Shown in pieces: positions 1 through 8,286 of a stretch of DNA of 64,000 nucleotides. Each line of letters begins with the position of its first letter. Position 1 is the stretch's first letter. Both the position numbers and the translations under genes were made by a program. Under the pieces are notes generated by a model. It made no database searches and was not told the origin of the DNA. It saw only the letters and a list, made by a program, of their open reading frames with translations. Origin of the DNA: Rhizobium sp. TH2 (lineage in GTDB: Bacteria > Pseudomonadota > Alphaproteobacteria > Rhizobiales > Rhizobiaceae); NCBI RefSeq assembly GCF_024707525.1, contig NZ_CP062231.1, positions 744,001 to 808,000 on the forward strand, given 5' to 3'.

Positions 1-2
1 CG

Positions 3-242
3 ATCCTGGTCGAATCCACCGTGCGCCTCGGCTACTCGATCTTCGCGGTGGCGACGCTCTCCTTCATCGGCTTCGGCATCCAGCCGCCGTCACCGGATTG
101 GGGCCTGTCGATCTCGGCCAATTACGGCCTGATGAATGGCGGTTTCTGGTGGACGGTGGTGTTCGACAGCCTGGCGATCGCCTCGCTGGTGATCGGCGTC
201 AACCTGATGGCGGATGGTATCCAGAGTGCGCTCGATGACTGA
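3..242 (+). CDS. Peptide-type ABC transporter permease, 3' end only
   Basis: The reading frame is open from the window edge, so the 5' part is missing. The visible 79 residues contain a segment reading LSFIGFGIQPPSPDWG, which matches the conserved C-terminal loop of DppC/OppC-type inner-membrane permeases, followed by a last hydrophobic helix and a short charged tail. It would form half of the membrane channel of a dipeptide/oligopeptide-type importer. The stop codon overlaps by 8 bases the start of the downstream fused ATPase gene, which indicates one operon. The substrate cannot be told from the visible part. Confidence 0.9.
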   Translation: MLVESTVRLGYSIFAVATLSFIGFGIQPPSPDWGLSISANYGLMNGGFWWTVVFDSLAIASLVIGVNLMADGIQSALDD

Positions 243-2256
243 TGCGACCCCCACGCTGAAACTTGAAAATCTCGATGTCGAATATCGCGTGCGCGGCCGC
301 TCGCGGAAGGTGCTGAGCGATATCAATCTCGAGATCGGCCGCGGCGAGTGCTACGGCCTTGTCGGCGAATCCGGCTGCGGCAAATCCACCGCCGCCTATA
401 CCGTGCTGCGCTACCTGCCGCGCAACGGCTCCGTGCCACGCGGCCGGGTGCTGATCAACGGCGAGGACCTGCTCGGCTTCGATGGCGAGAAGCTGCGCGA
501 ACTGCGCCGCAAGTCCGTTGCCATGGTCTACCAGGATCCCGGCAAGGCGCTCAATCCGTCGATCCAGATCGGCAAGCAGGTCGCGGAGGTGTTCGAGCTT
601 CTCGGCGTGCCGAAGGCGGAATGGCGGAAGCGCACCGTCGATATCCTCAAGAAGGTGCGCATATCAGATCCCGCAAGCGTCATGGAACGCTACCCGCACC
701 AACTGTCGGGCGGCATGCAGCAGCGCGTCGCAATCGCCATGGCGCTGGCGAGCGAGCCATCACTTCTGGTGCTCGACGAGCCCACCACTGGCCTTGATGC
801 CACTGTCGAAGCCGACGTGCTGGACCTCATCGTCCAGCTTCGTCATGAGTTCGATACGTCCATCCTGTTCATCAGCCACAATCTCGGCGTCATCGCCAAG
901 ATGTGCGACCGCGTCGGCGTGCTCTATGCCGGCCGGCTGGTCGAGCAGGGCAAGACATCGGAGATTTTCCGCAACCCGCGTCATCCCTATACGGTGGGCC
1001 TGCTGCGCTGTCTGCCGCAGCGCGGCCGCTCGAAAGACGTCGCGCCGCTTACCACCATTCCCGGTTTCCTGCCGACCGCGGGTTCCGACATCAAGGGCTG
1101 TGTTTTCGCCGACCGCTGTCCGCTGGCCGATGAGCACTGTCGCAAGGTCGATCCGCCGCCATATCATGTCGGCGAGGGGCATTTCAGCAAGTGCCATTAT
1201 CATGAGCGGGCCGCCAGCCTGAACTTCGACACGGAGGCGGTCAGTACCAGCGGGTCGGAATCGACGAAGAAGATCCTTGAGCTCGTAGACGTCTCCAAGA
1301 CTTTTGGTCGCGGCGGTTCCACTTTCCGGGCATTGAACGATGTATCGTTCGACGTCATGGAGGGCGAGACGCTCGGCATCGTCGGCGAATCCGGTTCCGG
1401 CAAGACCACGCTCGCCCGCTCCGTACTCGGCATCGTGCCGGCCGACGAGGGCAGCACCATCCGGCTTGATGGCAAGCCCGTGGCGCCGCTGCTGAAGAGC
1501 CGCGCCCAGAGCGAAGTCAAGTCGCTGCAGATCGTGTTCCAGAATCCGGATTCGGCGCTCAATCGCTCGCATACTGTGCGCCGCATGATCGGCCGCACCA
1601 TCAGCCTGCTGACCGGCCTGGCAAGTACAGCCAAGGCCTCGCGCATCCTCGAACTCACCCGCGCGGTCAGGCTCGCCGACCGCTATCTCGACATGCGTCC
1701 GCGCCAGCTCTCCGGCGGCCTCAAGCAGCGTGTGGCAATCGCGCGATCCTTCTCCGGCGACCCGCGCGTCGTGGTTCTCGACGAGCCGACTTCGGCGCTT
1801 GATGTTTCGGTGCAGGCGGCGATCCTCAACCTGCTGGTCGAACTGCAGAAGGACAAACAGGTCAGCTATATCTTCATCTCGCACGATCTCGGCGTGGTGC
1901 GCTATCTCTCCGATCGCATCGCGGTGCTCTATCTCGGCCGGCTGATGGAGATCGGCAAGGCTGATGCGGTGTTCTCCGGCCCGCACCATCCCTATACCGA
2001 GGCGCTGCTGTCCTCCGTGCCGTCGGTCGATGGAACGCACCGGGAGCGGGTGAAGCTCAACGGCGAAATCCCGAGCGCCATGAACCCGCCCAGCGGCTGC
2101 GTGTTCCATACACGCTGTGTCCGCAAGATCGGCAAGATCTGCGAGGAACAACAACCACCGCTGCATGACACCGGCGATGGCCATCTCATCCGCTGTCACA
2201 TCCCGGCCGCCGAGCTGCCGCGCGCGCCGGTTGAAAGGGAAGTCGCCATCAACTAA
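235..2256 (+). CDS. Fused peptide-type ABC transporter ATPase (DppD-DppF-like)
   Basis: A 673-residue protein with two complete ABC ATPase domains in one chain. Domain 1 has Walker A GESGCGKST (about residues 44-52), signature LSGG (157) and Walker B ending DE (181-182). Domain 2 has GESGSGKTT (about 384) and LSGG (492). Each half ends in a Cys-rich oligopeptide-transporter tail (for example GCVFADRCP and GCVFHTRC), typical of DppD/DppF. It would power uptake of peptides or related solutes through the upstream permease. I chose ATG 235 rather than the in-frame ATG 214 because it overlaps the permease stop by 8 bases, as usual for coupled genes. A second transporter with the same fused design lies at 54054-59086. 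Confidence 0.93.
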   Translation: MTDATPTLKLENLDVEYRVRGRSRKVLSDINLEIGRGECYGLVGESGCGKSTAAYTVLRYLPRNGSVPRGRVLINGEDLLGFDGEKLRELRRKSVAMVYQDPGKALNPSIQIGKQVAEVFELLGVPKAEWRKRTVDILKKVRISDPASVMERYPHQLSGGMQQRVAIAMALASEPSLLVLDEPTTGLDATVEADVLDLIVQLRHEFDTSILFISHNLGVIAKMCDRVGVLYAGRLVEQGKTSEIFRNPRHPYTVGLLRCLPQRGRSKDVAPLTTIPGFLPTAGSDIKGCVFADRCPLADEHCRKVDPPPYHVGEGHFSKCHYHERAASLNFDTEAVSTSGSESTKKILELVDVSKTFGRGGSTFRALNDVSFDVMEGETLGIVGESGSGKTTLARSVLGIVPADEGSTIRLDGKPVAPLLKSRAQSEVKSLQIVFQNPDSALNRSHTVRRMIGRTISLLTGLASTAKASRILELTRAVRLADRYLDMRPRQLSGGLKQRVAIARSFSGDPRVVVLDEPTSALDVSVQAAILNLLVELQKDKQVSYIFISHDLGVVRYLSDRIAVLYLGRLMEIGKADAVFSGPHHPYTEALLSSVPSVDGTHRERVKLNGEIPSAMNPPSGCVFHTRCVRKIGKICEEQQPPLHDTGDGHLIRCHIPAAELPRAPVEREVAIN

Positions 2257-2281
2257 GGGCGATTTCGACTTTTCATATCCG

Positions 2282-2303
2282 TGAAACCGGCGTAGGATTT
2301 TCA
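2282..2303 (+). promoter_or_regulatory. Candidate operator, TGAAA-N5-GTAGGA-TTTCA
   Basis: An imperfect palindrome with outer arms TGAAA and TTTCA around GTAGGA, 23 bases before the oxidase start. A nearly identical element lies at 3631-3653 before the first permease gene. It is probably a binding site for the XRE-cupin regulator encoded at 6556; this is inferred from position and repetition only. Confidence 0.45.
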
Positions 2304-2325
2304 AATACTGCCGCCGGGTGAAAAC

Positions 2326-3606
2326 ATGCAGGGATTCTTTGAACCGCTCTGGGCCGATGGCGTGCCGCGCCCCGCCTATAACGCGCCGATCGCCGCTCGG
2401 GAAAGCTGCGATCTGCTGATCATCGGTGGCGGCTTCATGGGGTTGAGCGCAGCCCGTCATGCTGCGCGCGCCGGTCTCTCCGTGCGTGTCATCGATAGCA
2501 GGCGCATCGGCGAGGGCGCCAGCGGCCTCAACGGCGGGCAGGTCATCCCCGGCATCAAGTTCAATCCCGACTGGATTCTTGAGCATTTTGGCGAGGAGCA
2601 GGGTGCGCGGCTCAATGCCTTTGCCGAGACGACGGCCGATGTGCTGTTCGACGCGATCGAACAAGAGAAGCTGGATGTGCCGTTCGAACGCAGCGGCTGG
2701 ATCCAGGCCTGCCACACCGAGACGGCGATGGAGAATGCCGAGGAACGCTACCGGCAATGGTCGGTGCGGGGCGCCAATGTCGAGATGCTCGATTCCACCG
2801 CGATCAGCCGACTTGTCGGGACCAGCAACTATTTCGGCGGCTTCCATGACAAACGCGCCGGCGTGGTTCAGCCGCTCGCCTTCACAATGGAATTGGCGCG
2901 GATCGCCAGGGAAGCTGGCGCGCTGATCACTGAGAATACGGCATGCACCGCGCTTCGCAAGCAGGACGGTCAGTGGGTTGCGACGACCAGCGGCGGCGGC
3001 GAGATCCGCGCCCAAAACGTCATCCTTGCGACCAATGCCTATACCGATCGCCTGGTCCCCGGACTCGCGCAGACTCTGGTGCCGCTCCATTCCTTCCAGG
3101 TGGCGACATCGGTGTTGCCGGATGAGCTTCAGCGTTCGATCCTGCCCGGCAAGCAGGCGGTGTCGGATTCGCGTCGCATCGTCATTTATTATCGCAAGAG
3201 CCCGGATGGACGGCTGGTGCTTGGCGGGCGAGGGCGCATGTCGCTCCCCCAAAGCGAGGCGGATTGGGCGCATCTCGAACACGGGCTCACGCGCATCTTT
3301 CCGGCACTCGGAAATATCGCGATCGAAAAGCGCTGGTTCGGCCGGGTGGCGATGACGGCGGATGGCCTGCCGCATATCCACGAGCCGGAAAAGGGCTTGC
3401 TGACACTGGTCGGTTGCCAGGGCCGAGGCGTGGCGATGATGACCGCGATGGCCAGGAATTTCGTCGATTACATCCTGACCGGTGACGGCAAGCAGCTGCC
3501 GTTCCCAATCTCGCCGATCCGGCCGATCCCGTTCCACGCCTTCCGCCAGATCGGCGTGGCCGCGACCATCGCATGGTATCGCATGCTGGATGCCGTTGAG
3601 CGCTGA
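2326..3606 (+). CDS. FAD-dependent amine oxidase, gamma-glutamylputrescine oxidase (PuuB/OrdL) type
   Basis: A 426-residue member of the DAO flavoprotein family. Residues about 28-60 form the ADP-binding beta-alpha-beta fold with the dinucleotide motif IIGGGFMGLSAA and an acidic residue at the end of strand 2 (VIDSRR); a GLNGGQV segment follows, as in PuuB-like oxidases. The likely reaction is oxidative deamination of a (gamma-glutamylated) diamine to an aldehyde with release of peroxide and ammonia. It leads a cluster with a polyamine-type ABC importer, an XRE-cupin regulator and an aldehyde dehydrogenase, which fits oxidation of an imported polyamine followed by aldehyde oxidation. No PuuA-like glutamylpolyamine synthetase is in the window, so the exact substrate stays open. 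Confidence 0.85.
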   Translation: MQGFFEPLWADGVPRPAYNAPIAARESCDLLIIGGGFMGLSAARHAARAGLSVRVIDSRRIGEGASGLNGGQVIPGIKFNPDWILEHFGEEQGARLNAFAETTADVLFDAIEQEKLDVPFERSGWIQACHTETAMENAEERYRQWSVRGANVEMLDSTAISRLVGTSNYFGGFHDKRAGVVQPLAFTMELARIAREAGALITENTACTALRKQDGQWVATTSGGGEIRAQNVILATNAYTDRLVPGLAQTLVPLHSFQVATSVLPDELQRSILPGKQAVSDSRRIVIYYRKSPDGRLVLGGRGRMSLPQSEADWAHLEHGLTRIFPALGNIAIEKRWFGRVAMTADGLPHIHEPEKGLLTLVGCQGRGVAMMTAMARNFVDYILTGDGKQLPFPISPIRPIPFHAFRQIGVAATIAWYRMLDAVER

Positions 3607-3630
3607 ATTCGCTTGACTGCTTCTCAAAAA

Positions 3631-3653
3631 TGAAAATGATGTAGGAAATTTCA
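3631..3653 (+). promoter_or_regulatory. Second candidate operator, TGAAA-N5-GTAGGA-N2-TTTCA
   Basis: This repeats the element at 2282-2303 with one extra base before the right arm. It lies 20 bases before the PotB-like gene and 13 bases after a TTGACT hexamer (3613-3618) that could be a -35 box. The arrangement suggests that the transporter genes have their own regulated promoter. Confidence 0.42.
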
Positions 3654-3672
3654 CGAACTAGAAAGCGGATCG

Positions 3673-4560
3673 ATGAACACTATCGTTCCTGCCGCGCCGC
3701 CACTCACATCGGGTTCGTCTCGCAACTTCCGCGTTGCGATGCTGGCACCGGGCGCGCTGGTGACCTTCGTGCTGATTCTCTTCGCGCTTGGGCTTGTCCT
3801 GTTCCTCGGCTTTCGCGTCAACGACGGCTCGCTGACTGGCGCGGGTTTCACCTTTGGCAATTTCGTCATCGTCCTGACCGATCCGCTTTATGTGACCGTC
3901 GCGATCCGCTCGCTCGTCATCGCCGGATTGGTGACGCTGGCAACCGTCGTCACCGCCTATCCGGTCGCCTATTATCTCGCCTTCCATGCCGGCCGCCATC
4001 GCGGGCTTCTGCTCTTCCTGGTCACGTTGCCGTTCTGGACGAGCTACCTGCTCAGGGTCTTCGCCTGGAAGATCGTGCTCGCCTATAATGGCGTGCTGAA
4101 CTCCGCGCTGCTTGCCACCGGCGTTCTCTCGGAGCCGTCGCTCGCTTTCCTCAACACGCCCGCCGCCGTTGTGCTCACGCTGGCACACGCCTATGCGCCG
4201 TTCGCCATCCTGCCGATCTATGTGGCGCTGGAGACGATCCCGAAATCGCTGCGCGAAGCCGCGTCGGACCTCGGCGCCCGCCCGGCGTACACCTTCCGGA
4301 AGGTGATCCTGCCAATGTCGATGCCCGGCGTACTGGCCGGCGCGCTGGTCGTCTTCGTGCCCACTGTCGGCGATTATGTGACGCCCGCCATGGTCGGCGG
4401 ACCGGCCAGCACCATGATCGGCTCGATGATCCAGGCCCAGTTCGGCAAGGCCAATGACTGGCCCTTCGGCGCGGCGCTTTCCGTCTCGGTCATGCTGTTG
4501 ATCCTCGCCATGCTGCTGATTGTCCGCTTTGCCGACCGCAAGTTCGGGAGCCGCACATGA
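3673..4560 (+). CDS. Polyamine-type ABC transporter permease (PotB-like)
   Basis: A 295-residue inner-membrane protein with about six hydrophobic segments. The cytoplasmic coupling loop reads EAASDLGARPAYTFRKVILP, the EAA motif of binding-protein-dependent permeases. Length and sequence style fit PotB/PotH permeases of spermidine/putrescine importers. It overlaps the next permease gene by four bases (ATGA), so the two are translationally coupled and form the channel together. Neighbouring oxidase and dehydrogenase genes support a polyamine or related amine as substrate, but the transporter alone does not prove it. Confidence 0.9.
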   Translation: MNTIVPAAPPLTSGSSRNFRVAMLAPGALVTFVLILFALGLVLFLGFRVNDGSLTGAGFTFGNFVIVLTDPLYVTVAIRSLVIAGLVTLATVVTAYPVAYYLAFHAGRHRGLLLFLVTLPFWTSYLLRVFAWKIVLAYNGVLNSALLATGVLSEPSLAFLNTPAAVVLTLAHAYAPFAILPIYVALETIPKSLREAASDLGARPAYTFRKVILPMSMPGVLAGALVVFVPTVGDYVTPAMVGGPASTMIGSMIQAQFGKANDWPFGAALSVSVMLLILAMLLIVRFADRKFGSRT

Positions 4561-5381
4561 GCGCGCGCGCAAATCACGGCGGCGGCGGCGGTTGGCTTGG
4601 CGTCTATGTGCTGGCCTATCTGGTCTTTCTCTATCTGCCCGTTGCGCTGATCCCGATCTTCTCCTTCAACGATTCCATCCAGGCGGCCTTCCCGCTGAAA
4701 GGCTTCACAACCGCGTGGTATCAGCAGCTCGCCGGCAATGACGCCTTGACCGGTGCGGTCATGACCAGCCTAACGATTGGCCTCGTCGCGGCCTCGATCG
4801 CCACGCTCTGCGGCACCACCATCGCCTATATGGATACCCACTGCACTTCGCGGCTGGCGGGCATCATTTCCGGCATCGCGCGGCTGCCGATCCTGATTCC
4901 TGGCGTCATCGTCGGCATTGCGCTGCTGATCTTCGTCAACCTGATCGGCCTTGGGCCATCGCGTACGGCAATTGTCGCCGGACACGTTCTTGCCGGCTTG
5001 CCGACCACTGTCGTAGTCATGCGCGGCCGTTTCGCCTCGATCCCGAAAAGCATTCCGGAAGCGGCGGAGGATCTTGGTGCCAGGGAGTGGCTGGTGTTCT
5101 GGCGCATCATGCTGCCGCTCAGCCTGCCGGCGATCGGCTCGGCCTTCATGCTGGCCTTCCTGATCAGCTTCGACGAGTTCATCATCGCCTTCTTCCTCGC
5201 CGGCACCGAACCGACGCTGCCGCTCTATATCTGGACGCAGCTTCGCTTTCCGAAGTCGCTGCCGGTGGTGATGGCGCTCGGTACCGTCATCCTCGTCGTG
5301 TCGATCGTCATCGCGACGGCGGCCGAACTCCTGCGTAACCGCGGGCTCGCTGGCGCCCGCATCAAGCCAGCCGCAGCATGA
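4557..5381 (+). CDS. Polyamine-type ABC transporter permease (PotC-like)
   Basis: A 274-residue inner-membrane permease with six predicted hydrophobic segments and an EAA loop (EAAEDLGAREWLVFWRIMLP). The segment SFDEFIIAFFLAG is typical of PotC/PotI permeases. It pairs with the PotB-like protein encoded directly upstream, whose stop codon it overlaps. The binding protein follows 40 bases downstream in the same operon. Confidence 0.9.
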   Translation: MSARANHGGGGGWLGVYVLAYLVFLYLPVALIPIFSFNDSIQAAFPLKGFTTAWYQQLAGNDALTGAVMTSLTIGLVAASIATLCGTTIAYMDTHCTSRLAGIISGIARLPILIPGVIVGIALLIFVNLIGLGPSRTAIVAGHVLAGLPTTVVVMRGRFASIPKSIPEAAEDLGAREWLVFWRIMLPLSLPAIGSAFMLAFLISFDEFIIAFFLAGTEPTLPLYIWTQLRFPKSLPVVMALGTVILVVSIVIATAAELLRNRGLAGARIKPAAA

Positions 5382-5421
5382 CTAAAATCCATAACAAGAA
5401 CCGACAGAGAGGAGAATGAAC

Positions 5422-6489
5422 ATGACAAAGCACATCAACAGGACAAGCCTTCTCAAGAAGGCCACGGTCGCGGCGCTTGCGCTGGCGGTTTCCGCCGGTG
5501 CGGCACTCGCCGACGGCAAGCTTAAGTATTTCACTTGGTCCGGCTATGAACTGCCGGAATTCAACAAGACATTCCTTGCGAAAAATCCCGACGGCATCGA
5601 ATTCTCGATGTTCGGTGATGACGACGATGCCTTCACCAAGGTCAAGGCGGGCTTCCGCCCTGATATCGCCCACCCCTGCTACGACAAGGTGGCGCGCTGG
5701 AACAAGGAAGGCCTGCTGCAGCCGATCGACACCAAGCGGATCAAGAACTGGGACAGCATCTTCCCCGTCTTCCGCAATCTGCCTGACATTCAGGCGGGAG
5801 ATGGCAAGGTGTGGTTCGTGCCGTGGGACTGGGGCAATACCTCGATCCTCTACCGTACGGATCTGGTGGAGAATCCCGAGCAGAGCTGGAACCTGCTGTG
5901 GGACAAGAAATATGCCGGCCGCATGGCGACCATCGATGCGGTTCACGACACGCCGATCGTGGCAGCTCTGTTGGTTGGCGTGAACCCCTTCGACATGAAG
6001 GAAGGCGATATCGACAAGGTCGCCGCGAAGCTGCGCGAACAGCGCCCGCTCGTGACCGCCTATACGACGGACATGACCTCGGTGGAACAGTCGCTGTCCT
6101 CAGGCGAACTGGTCGCAGCCATGACCTGGAATGCGTCCGCCAATGCGCTGAAGAAGCAGGGCGTCAAGGTCGAGTTCATGAAGCCGAAGGAAGGCATGCT
6201 GACCTGGACCTGCGGCTTCGTCATTCTCAAGGATTCGACCAATGTCGATGCGGCCTATGACTTCATCAACTCGCGGCTTGAAACCGACTCCGGCAAGTAC
6301 CTGATCGAGGCCTATGGCTACGGCTCATCGACCAGCACAGCATTCGCAGCCGTGCCGAAGGAAACGCTCGACGCCATCCAGCTTCCCGCCGACCCGGAAG
6401 CCGTGCTGAAGACGACGATCTTTACCGGCCCGATGAAGCAGAACGACGACATGGCCAAGATGTTTGAAAAGGTGAAGGCGGGCGGCTAA
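5422..6489 (+). CDS. Polyamine-type periplasmic binding protein (PotD-like)
   Basis: A 355-residue extracellular solute-binding protein. Residues 1-30 form a signal peptide (Lys/Arg-rich start, then an Ala/Leu core ending AALA-DG). The mature start KLKYFTWSGYELPEF resembles PotD/PotF proteins, in which this first strand carries a substrate-binding Trp. ATG 5422 is preferred over ATG 5416 because GGAG (5411-5414) lies 7 bases upstream of it and only 1 base from the other. It would capture the amine in the periplasm and deliver it to the PotBC-like channel. Confidence 0.9.
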   Translation: MTKHINRTSLLKKATVAALALAVSAGAALADGKLKYFTWSGYELPEFNKTFLAKNPDGIEFSMFGDDDDAFTKVKAGFRPDIAHPCYDKVARWNKEGLLQPIDTKRIKNWDSIFPVFRNLPDIQAGDGKVWFVPWDWGNTSILYRTDLVENPEQSWNLLWDKKYAGRMATIDAVHDTPIVAALLVGVNPFDMKEGDIDKVAAKLREQRPLVTAYTTDMTSVEQSLSSGELVAAMTWNASANALKKQGVKVEFMKPKEGMLTWTCGFVILKDSTNVDAAYDFINSRLETDSGKYLIEAYGYGSSTSTAFAAVPKETLDAIQLPADPEAVLKTTIFTGPMKQNDDMAKMFEKVKAGG

Positions 6490-6501
6490 GCTCGTTTCAA
6501 A

Positions 6502-6523
6502 CCGGGCGGCGCGCGTCGCCCGG
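6502..6523 (+). terminator. Intercistronic hairpin after the binding-protein gene
   Basis: Arms CCGGGCG (6502-6508) and CGCCCGG (6517-6523) pair perfectly over seven bases with an 8-base loop. There is no T-run, so it may protect the 3' end of the abundant binding-protein message or attenuate read-through, rather than act as a full terminator. Confidence 0.5.
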
Positions 6524-6555
6524 CAATCGATACTTGACGTGGGATTCAGGACGGC

Positions 6556-7176
6556 ATGGGCGATGAATTGGAAGAGATGATCGAAAAGCCTGTGCGCGAC
6601 GCGAACGACGCGGATATACTGGTCGGCCGGCGGGTGAGGGCGCTCCGGCTGGAACGCAACCTCTCGCTTGCCGATCTCGGTAGCAAGGCGGGCATCTCTA
6701 TCGGTGCGCTCAGCCAGATCGAACGCGGGATATCGTCCTTGCGCGTGCGTGTCATCTGGCCGCTCGCTGCCGCGCTGGGCGTCGAACCGAGCGCCTTGAT
6801 CGGCGACGGCGGTGAGCCGTCCAACGATCTCTATTGCGTACGATCGGGCATGCGGCGAACGTTGCCCGTTCATTCCGAAGGCATTGCCAAGTGGCTGCTG
6901 TCGCCGCCGGGCGCCACGCTCACCGGCATGATCGTCACCGTGGAGCCGAATGGCGGCACGGCCGAGGCCTATGCCCATGTCGGTCACGAATTCGGCTATG
7001 TGACGGCAGGTGAGATCGAACTGGTGATCGACGGCACCACCTACAATCTGAAACAGGGCGATAGTTTCGCTTTCAAGAGCACGCTGCTCCATGCATTTCG
7101 CAACAATGGCAGCGTGGCGTGCGAGATCATCTGGATCAACACGACCAAGCCCTCCGAGGTGCGTGATAATGCCTGA
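6556..7176 (+). CDS. XRE-family regulator with C-terminal cupin domain (PuuR-like)
   Basis: A 206-residue DNA-binding protein. Residues about 22-80 form an HTH_3 domain (VGRRVRALRLERNLSLADL, then SIGALSQIERG). Residues about 125-200 form a cupin barrel (the GHEFGYVTAGEIEL and LKQGDSFAF segments). This two-domain design matches PuuR and related regulators of polyamine and amino-acid catabolism, where the cupin senses a ligand. It lies between the binding-protein and ATPase genes and overlaps the latter by 8 bases. Likely targets are the paired palindromes at 2282 and 3631. Confidence 0.9.
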   Translation: MGDELEEMIEKPVRDANDADILVGRRVRALRLERNLSLADLGSKAGISIGALSQIERGISSLRVRVIWPLAAALGVEPSALIGDGGEPSNDLYCVRSGMRRTLPVHSEGIAKWLLSPPGATLTGMIVTVEPNGGTAEAYAHVGHEFGYVTAGEIELVIDGTTYNLKQGDSFAFKSTLLHAFRNNGSVACEIIWINTTKPSEVRDNA

Positions 7177-8251
7177 CGCATTGCTTGAGCTGTCGGCGGT
7201 CCGCAAGACCTTTCCCGGCGGCGTCATCGGGCTCGATTCCATCGATCTCGATATCGCGCAGGGCGAGTTCCTCAGTCTGCTCGGCCCTTCCGGCTGCGGC
7301 AAGACCACGACGCTCAGGGTGATTGCGGGTTTTGAAGCGCCGACTTCAGGCACGCTCAGGCTCGATGGCCAGGACATTACCGGATTGCGACCCTATGACC
7401 GGCCGGTCAACACCGTCTTCCAGGACTACGCGCTGTTTCCGCATATGAATGTCGCCGAAAATGTCGATTTCGGCCTGTCGCTCCGCAAGCTGCCAGCCGG
7501 CGAACGGAAGAAGCGGGTTGCAGATGCGCTCGACCTCGTGGGCTTGGCCGACAAGATCGGTGCGCGAGTGCTGGAACTCTCGGGCGGCCAGCGGCAGCGT
7601 GTGGCGCTCGCCCGCGCCATCGTCTGCGAGCCGCGCGTGCTGCTGCTGGACGAACCGCTTTCGGCGCTTGACGCGCATCTGCGCGAGCAGATGCAGATGG
7701 AACTCAAAAGCCTGCAGGCCCGCCTCGGCACGACCTTCGTCATGGTCACCCACGATCAGACCGAGGCGCTGTCGATCTCCGATCGCATCGTCGTAATGCA
7801 TAAGGGCCGGATCGAGCAGGCGGCAACGCCGGCCGAGCTCTATGACCGGCCGGCGACCAAATTCGTCGCCGGCTTCATCGGCACGATGAACCTTCTGCCG
7901 GCGCGCTTTCTCGGGCGTGAATGGAACGCCCTGCGCTTCGAAAGCGATGGCCTGCGCTTCGGCATCGCGGCGGAGGATCATCCTGCGATGGAGGCTGGCG
8001 CCGCGACCACCGTCGGCATCCGGCCCGAGGACTTCATCATTGTCCCGGATGGCACGCCGGATTCATTTGCGGCCGAGGTTTCGAGCGTCGTATTCCACGG
8101 CAAGGCGCTGCGCGTGCATGCGCGCGCCGGCGCGGAGACGAAAATTGTCGTGGATTTGCCGCGCCAAGGCGAGGGTCGCGAATGCAGGCAGGGCATAATT
8201 TTAAATATCGGCTTGCGCTCCGGCGCCTCTTGCCCGCTTTTGCCGGCCTGA
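7169..8251 (+). CDS. Polyamine-type ABC transporter ATPase (PotA-like)
   Basis: A 360-residue ATPase with Walker A GPSGCGKTT (from residue 39), signature LSGGQRQR, Walker B LLLLDEP, an H-loop VTHDQTEAL and a C-terminal TOBE-like region, as in PotA. It supplies energy to the PotBCD-like importer encoded just upstream. I placed the start at ATG 7169, not the in-frame ATG 7091, because homology begins there (LLELSAVRKTF) and the codon overlaps the regulator stop by 8 bases. Its separation from the other transporter genes by the regulator gene is mildly unusual. Confidence 0.9.
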   Translation: MPDALLELSAVRKTFPGGVIGLDSIDLDIAQGEFLSLLGPSGCGKTTTLRVIAGFEAPTSGTLRLDGQDITGLRPYDRPVNTVFQDYALFPHMNVAENVDFGLSLRKLPAGERKKRVADALDLVGLADKIGARVLELSGGQRQRVALARAIVCEPRVLLLDEPLSALDAHLREQMQMELKSLQARLGTTFVMVTHDQTEALSISDRIVVMHKGRIEQAATPAELYDRPATKFVAGFIGTMNLLPARFLGREWNALRFESDGLRFGIAAEDHPAMEAGAATTVGIRPEDFIIVPDGTPDSFAAEVSSVVFHGKALRVHARAGAETKIVVDLPRQGEGRECRQGIILNIGLRSGASCPLLPA

Positions 8252-8286
8252 TAGAAGAGCATCAAACATAAGAACGGGAGACTGAA

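Noticed and set aside
760..3654. 964-residue open frame on the minus strand across two plus-strand genes
   Set aside because: It lies antisense to the fused ATPase and the FAD oxidase, which have clear motifs; its His/Arg/Asp-rich composition is typical of shadows in GC-rich genes.
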